This document shows, one piece after another, positions 6,952 to 9,605 of a stretch of DNA of 9,605 bases; within the stretch, counting starts at the first letter, position 1; the number at the start of each line of letters is the position of its first letter. Origin of the DNA: Methanobrevibacter sp. (lineage in GTDB: Archaea; Methanobacteriota; Methanobacteria; Methanobacteriales; Methanobacteriaceae); assembly GCA_017646885.1 (NCBI GenBank), contig JAGCLR010000268.1, positions 1 to 9,605 of the forward strand, read 5' to 3'. The notes beneath the pieces are model-generated. The model had not been told where the DNA came from, searched no databases, and saw only the letters and a program-made list of their open reading frames with translations. A program made the translations under genes and the position numbers.

Positions 6952-8691
6952 ATGCATACTTCAATTAAATTAGAAACTCCTTGCGAGTTTATTAACGTCA
7001 CTCCTCTTAATCCATTAATTTCCAAGTGTCAAATTAAAGTTTGTTATGTAAGCGATGAACCGAATAGAAATAAGTCAGTTATTACTAAGGATGTTGCGCG
7101 AGGCATGGCTAACTCGTTACCAGGAAGCCCGATTGTAGGCTACTATAACGAAACCAAAGGTGACTTTGAAGAACACAATCGAACAATTGATATTTCTAAT
7201 GGACAGTTCACAATTAAGGATTCTACTAGACCTTATGGCTTTGTTGACTTAGGTGCCAAAGTTTGGTTTCAGAAATTCTTAGATGATGGAGAAGTTGAGA
7301 GAGAATACCTTATGACTGAAGGTTACTTGTGGACTGGTCAGTATCCAGAAGCCCAACGTATCATTGATGAAGGAAATAATCAATCTATGGAATTAGATGA
7401 TAAATTTCTTGATGCGTATTGGACAAAAGATAATAAAGGAAAGCCTCAGTTTTTCATTATCAATGAGGCAATAATCTCAAAACTTTGTGTTTTAGGTGAA
7501 GATTGCGAACCTTGCTTTGAGGGTTCTAATATCACATCACCGCAGATTACATTCTCATTTGACGATGGCTTTAAAGAACAGCTATTCTCAATGATGAATC
7601 AAATCAAAGAAATTCTAAATGAAGGAGGAGCACCTGTGTTTAATACATATGCAGTAGAAATTGGCGATTCTCTTTGGAATTCACTTTATTCTTATTTAGA
7701 AGCACATTTCCCTAACACTTTAGAAGATGGATATGTTTGCGGTTCTACTTACAGAATTGAAGGTGTTTATGAAGAAGGAAGCCAGAAATTCGCTATTCTT
7801 CAGAATCGTGCAAATAGTAAATATTTCCGTATGAATTTTGCTTTAGATGAGTCAACCGGTTTTAATGCTTCTGGTGAATTACTAGAAGTTACTAAAACTT
7901 ATGTTCCTTTAAATCAGCCTCAATTTTCTTTAGAAGCTGTTGAAGAATTTGAAACAGAATATGCTAAAAAGAAAAAAGAAGATGAAGAAAAAGAAAAGGA
8001 AGATAAGAAAGACGCTGGAAAAGAACCAGGAGACAAAGAAAAGTCTGAGGGAGAAGAAGGTAAAGAACCTGAAGATAAAAAAGAAGAAGGTTCTGAAGAA
8101 GATCCTGAAGACAACGAAGATGAAGAAGAAAAGAAAAAGAAGAAGAAAACTAACTTCGCAAAAGATGATGAAGAAAAAGAAGAAAAAATTTGTCCTAAAT
8201 GCGGCAAGCCTGTTTCTGAATGTGAATGCGAAGATAAAAAAGATGATGAAGAAAAGGACAAAAAAGCTAAATACAATCTTGATGAAATTCAAGAATATAC
8301 AGAGCTTCAGTCTAGATACTCAGAATTAGAAACTAATTATAATAATTTAGTTGCTGAGCACAATTCATTAAAAGAACAGATTTCTTCTTTAACAGAATTT
8401 AAAAATCAGATTGAAAGAAAAGATAAAGAAGCTATGATTAATAACTTCTATATGCTTTCTGATGAAGATAAGAAAGATTGTATCGAAAACATTGATACAT
8501 ATTCTTTAGATGATATTGAAGCTAAACTTTCAATTATTTGCGTTCGCAACAAGGTAAGTTTCAACCTTGATGAAGATAAAAACAATCAAACAGACCCAGT
8601 GACATATAATTTACATGGAGCAGATATCAACGATGAATCAACTCCTGCTTGGGTAAAATCTCTTCGTTCTGTTGCGAAAAACATGAAATAA
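6952..8691 (+). CDS. Capsid maturation protease fused to scaffold
   Basis: 579 residues, ATG 5 nt after AAGGAGGG. Residues 1-195 are a serine protease of the prohead-protease type (XkdF-like group): DFEEHN with likely catalytic His75, RPYGFV at 93-98, YLWTGQYPEAQRIIDEG at 125-141, and QSMEL at 144-148 with likely nucleophile Ser145. Residues 229-320 form a separate globular alpha/beta domain. Residues about 337-440 are almost only Lys, Glu and Asp, interrupted by a small four-cysteine knuckle, CPKCGKPVSECEC, at 414-426. Residues 440-495 are a heptad-rich coiled coil, followed by a helical C-terminus ending in a basic stretch, a usual capsid-binding feature of scaffolds. The scaffold guides shell assembly and is then degraded by the protease. 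An internal SD sequence and GTG at codon 229 may produce the scaffold alone. Short aromatic-small-Leu-acidic motifs recur through the scaffold part. Confidence 0.9.
   Translation: MHTSIKLETPCEFINVTPLNPLISKCQIKVCYVSDEPNRNKSVITKDVARGMANSLPGSPIVGYYNETKGDFEEHNRTIDISNGQFTIKDSTRPYGFVDLGAKVWFQKFLDDGEVEREYLMTEGYLWTGQYPEAQRIIDEGNNQSMELDDKFLDAYWTKDNKGKPQFFIINEAIISKLCVLGEDCEPCFEGSNITSPQITFSFDDGFKEQLFSMMNQIKEILNEGGAPVFNTYAVEIGDSLWNSLYSYLEAHFPNTLEDGYVCGSTYRIEGVYEEGSQKFAILQNRANSKYFRMNFALDESTGFNASGELLEVTKTYVPLNQPQFSLEAVEEFETEYAKKKKEDEEKEKEDKKDAGKEPGDKEKSEGEEGKEPEDKKEEGSEEDPEDNEDEEEKKKKKKTNFAKDDEEKEEKICPKCGKPVSECECEDKKDDEEKDKKAKYNLDEIQEYTELQSRYSELETNYNNLVAEHNSLKEQISSLTEFKNQIERKDKEAMINNFYMLSDEDKKDCIENIDTYSLDDIEAKLSIICVRNKVSFNLDEDKNNQTDPVTYNLHGADINDESTPAWVKSLRSVAKNMK
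7622..7638 (+). promoter_or_regulatory. Internal SD sequence and in-frame GTG start inside the protease/scaffold gene
   Basis: AAGGAGG (7622-7628, extended by AG) is followed after 7 nt by GTG at 7636-7638, which is in frame as codon 229. It is as good as the SD sites of the main genes here. GTG is rare for Val in this gene (about 2 of 22 Val codons by my reading). The site falls exactly between the protease domain and the scaffold part. Confidence 0.65.
7636..8691 (+). CDS. Predicted nested scaffold protein, in frame within the protease/scaffold gene
   Basis: If the internal GTG is used, the product is 351 residues identical to residues 229-579 of the longer protein. It would contain the globular domain, the acidic Lys/Glu/Asp region with its cysteine knuckle, the coiled coil and the basic C-terminus, but no protease. 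Known parallel: lambda scaffold Nu3 is made from an internal in-frame start in protease gene C, which lets the cell make much more scaffold than protease. Here the arrangement is inferred from the SD sequence, spacing, rare GTG and domain boundary; there is no direct proof of initiation. Confidence 0.55.
   Translation: MFNTYAVEIGDSLWNSLYSYLEAHFPNTLEDGYVCGSTYRIEGVYEEGSQKFAILQNRANSKYFRMNFALDESTGFNASGELLEVTKTYVPLNQPQFSLEAVEEFETEYAKKKKEDEEKEKEDKKDAGKEPGDKEKSEGEEGKEPEDKKEEGSEEDPEDNEDEEEKKKKKKTNFAKDDEEKEEKICPKCGKPVSECECEDKKDDEEKDKKAKYNLDEIQEYTELQSRYSELETNYNNLVAEHNSLKEQISSLTEFKNQIERKDKEAMINNFYMLSDEDKKDCIENIDTYSLDDIEAKLSIICVRNKVSFNLDEDKNNQTDPVTYNLHGADINDESTPAWVKSLRSVAKNMK
7954..8271 (+). repeat. Purine-rich low-complexity tract encoding a Lys/Glu/Asp linker
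   Basis: The plus strand here is almost only A and G, built of GAA, GAG, AAA, AAG and GAT codons. It encodes residues about 335-440 of the protease/scaffold; in 339-399 roughly four of five residues are Lys, Glu or Asp. The tract is broken by the cysteine knuckle at 8191-8229. It creates long meaningless open frames on both strands. Such tracts vary in length by slippage between related phages, so the exact length may not be conserved. Confidence 0.85.
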
Positions 8692-8717
8692 GAAAATCTT
8701 AAGGAGGACAATATACA

Positions 8718-9446
8718 ATGATTCAAGATGTATTAAAACTGCACGGCATTAAGTCAGCTGCATCTTTCGTTGAGTATGGATATGGTCAGGTAGAACCAAA
8801 CCACTTATCAGCTCAGAGAACAGCTCAGATTTACGCACAGTTACCAGCTAAGTCTGATATCGACATGCTTGAACAGGGTCAGTTTGTAAAATACAACTAC
8901 GCTGAAGGCGTTGTAGATTTTGAAGGCGCTGGCGAATGGATGCTGGTTTTCAACGAAATTAAATTATATAGAGAACACCAGTTAGATTGCGAATTCGCAA
9001 TGATTAAAGATAATTATGATGCTAGAGTATATAGCCCATTAGATCATGACTCAATGAACTTTGATAAGCAGTCAAGATACTATGGTGGAAAAGATGCTGA
9101 AGGTAATGATATTGAAAAAGTTACAGCAGCTCCTGATATGTATGAACTTCACTACAATGAAGATCCATTCCACTTCGAAGGAAAATATGCTCACAAAATG
9201 ATGCCAGAAGGCACAAAGATGGTTCCAAGAGTTTTCAAAACTAACATTGGTGACCACTATACTACAAACATGGTAAATCTTAGCCTTGAAGCTACTAAAG
9301 AAGAACTTATGGGCAAAATCCTTGCTCCAAACGAAACAGGTATTCTTTCAGAAGCTGGCGATGATGCTACTATGAAATGGCAAGTTGTTAAAGTTTATAC
9401 ATTACCTGACAGACAGAAAGCTGTTAAAGTAATGAGAATCGCGTAA
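8718..9446 (+). CDS. Probable capsid decoration or head structural protein
   Basis: 242 residues, ATG 10 nt after AAGGAGG (8701-8707). I do not recognise a named family. Composition is that of a soluble, beta-rich protein: an N-terminal helix (1-20), then segments such as LEQGQFVKYNYAEGVVDF (51-68) and GEWMLVFNEIKLYRE (72-86), a His/Asp-rich middle, and a closing beta segment (220-240). It has one Cys (91), no signal peptide and no membrane segment. Its place between protease/scaffold and the probable major capsid gene is where phages such as lambda carry a decoration protein. Codon use shifts sharply: Gln is 9 CAG to 2 CAA (the first operon gene has 3 to 12) and Asn is 7 AAC to 4 AAT, typical of genes tuned for high expression. 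So it is probably an abundant virion component; a major capsid protein itself or a neck protein are the alternatives. Confidence 0.85.
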   Translation: MIQDVLKLHGIKSAASFVEYGYGQVEPNHLSAQRTAQIYAQLPAKSDIDMLEQGQFVKYNYAEGVVDFEGAGEWMLVFNEIKLYREHQLDCEFAMIKDNYDARVYSPLDHDSMNFDKQSRYYGGKDAEGNDIEKVTAAPDMYELHYNEDPFHFEGKYAHKMMPEGTKMVPRVFKTNIGDHYTTNMVNLSLEATKEELMGKILAPNETGILSEAGDDATMKWQVVKVYTLPDRQKAVKVMRIA

Positions 9447-9465
9447 GGAAAGGAGTAAGAGAATA

Positions 9466-9605
9466 ATGGCTTTAGATAGAAATAACCTAGTACAGTTAAT
9501 GAAAACTGTAGCAAAAGCTGATCCTAACGCTCCTGTATCTTACAGTTTCAATGGCGAAAACTTCAGCTATGATGCATTAAATGAAACTCTTCGTCAAGAG
9601 TTAAA
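9466..9605 (+). CDS. Start of probable major capsid protein, cut by right edge
   Basis: 46 codons are visible from ATG at 9466, which lies 10 nt after AAAGGAG (9449-9455). The protein begins MALDRNNLVQLMKTVAKAD and continues with a PVSYSFNGENFSYDALNE stretch, looking like a helical N-terminal arm. No known motif can be confirmed in so short a piece. The major capsid call rests on position immediately after protease/scaffold and decoration genes, and on the same high-expression codon leaning (AAC, GCT, CGT) as its neighbour. If it is the major capsid protein, the N-terminal arm may be removed by the maturation protease; the visible SYSFNGE resembles the motif repeated in the scaffold. Confidence 0.7.
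   Translation, partial: MALDRNNLVQLMKTVAKADPNAPVSYSFNGENFSYDALNETLRQEL

Noticed and set aside
7971..7980. GAAAAAAGAA as a possible programmed frameshift site
   Set aside because: The reading frame (AAG AAA AAA GAA) does not fit the X-XXY-YYZ slip arrangement, there is no clear downstream structure, and the +1 frame holds only a low-complexity shadow.
7920..8329. Long open frames on both strands over the acidic linker, with Ser- or Phe-rich or Lys-rich translations
   Set aside because: They follow from the purine-rich repeat coding for Lys/Glu/Asp; no SD sequence and no plausible protein composition.
8689..8701. TAAGA-AAA-TCTTA inverted repeat after the protease/scaffold stop
   Set aside because: Five A/T-rich base pairs with a 3-nt loop are too weak for a terminator and are expected by chance in this composition.
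1..9605. Attachment site, integrase, tRNA, CRISPR array, insertion sequence
   Set aside because: I looked for each on both strands and saw no supporting repeat, motif or fold.

Overview
The window reads as the start of the packaging and head-assembly operon of a tailed phage (Caudoviricetes) or prophage of a low-GC Gram-positive host, probably a Clostridia-like Bacillota. Reasons: A/T-rich codon use, strong AAGGAGG-type Shine-Dalgarno (SD) sites before every gene, TTG starts, consensus sigma-A promoters, and the order small terminase candidates, large terminase, portal, protease/scaffold, head protein, probable major capsid protein. No integrase, attachment site, lysogeny gene, tRNA or CRISPR array is visible, so a lytic phage and a prophage cannot be told apart here.

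Layout. Positions 1-766 (minus strand) hold most of a folD gene, cut by the window edge at its 3' side. Positions 767-888 are a compact divergent promoter region: a perfect-consensus promoter drives folD leftward, and a near-consensus extended -10 promoter drives the phage operon rightward. From 889 to the right edge lie seven plus-strand phage genes plus the beginning of an eighth coding unit counted with folD, with gaps of 43 nt or less: two zinc-finger proteins (889-1944, 1988-3190), large terminase (3190-4929), a small VSR-like nuclease (4946-5302), portal (5315-6940), a capsid protease/scaffold fusion (6952-8691), a probable capsid decoration or head protein (8718-9446), and the start of a probable major capsid protein (9466 onward). 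No stretch longer than about 120 nt lacks a gene.

How they work together. The two zinc-finger proteins probably recognise or load DNA for the terminase, which cuts and pumps it through the portal. The protease/scaffold fusion would guide assembly of the capsid and then digest the scaffold. The protein at 8718-9446 has the codon use of an abundant virion component.

Most notable points: (1) a perfect internal SD plus in-frame GTG inside the protease/scaffold gene, placed exactly at the boundary between protease and scaffold, predicting a separately made scaffold (as lambda Nu3 is nested in gene C); (2) a short aromatic-small-Leu-acidic motif recurring about eight times in the scaffold part, a candidate protease cleavage or docking site; (3) the same four-cysteine finger at the C-terminus of one gene and the N-terminus of the next; (4) folD beside a phage late operon with back-to-back promoters; (5) a VSR-like nuclease between terminase and portal. 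The head module itself is of a known type; I do not see a defence system or a wholly new system in this window.
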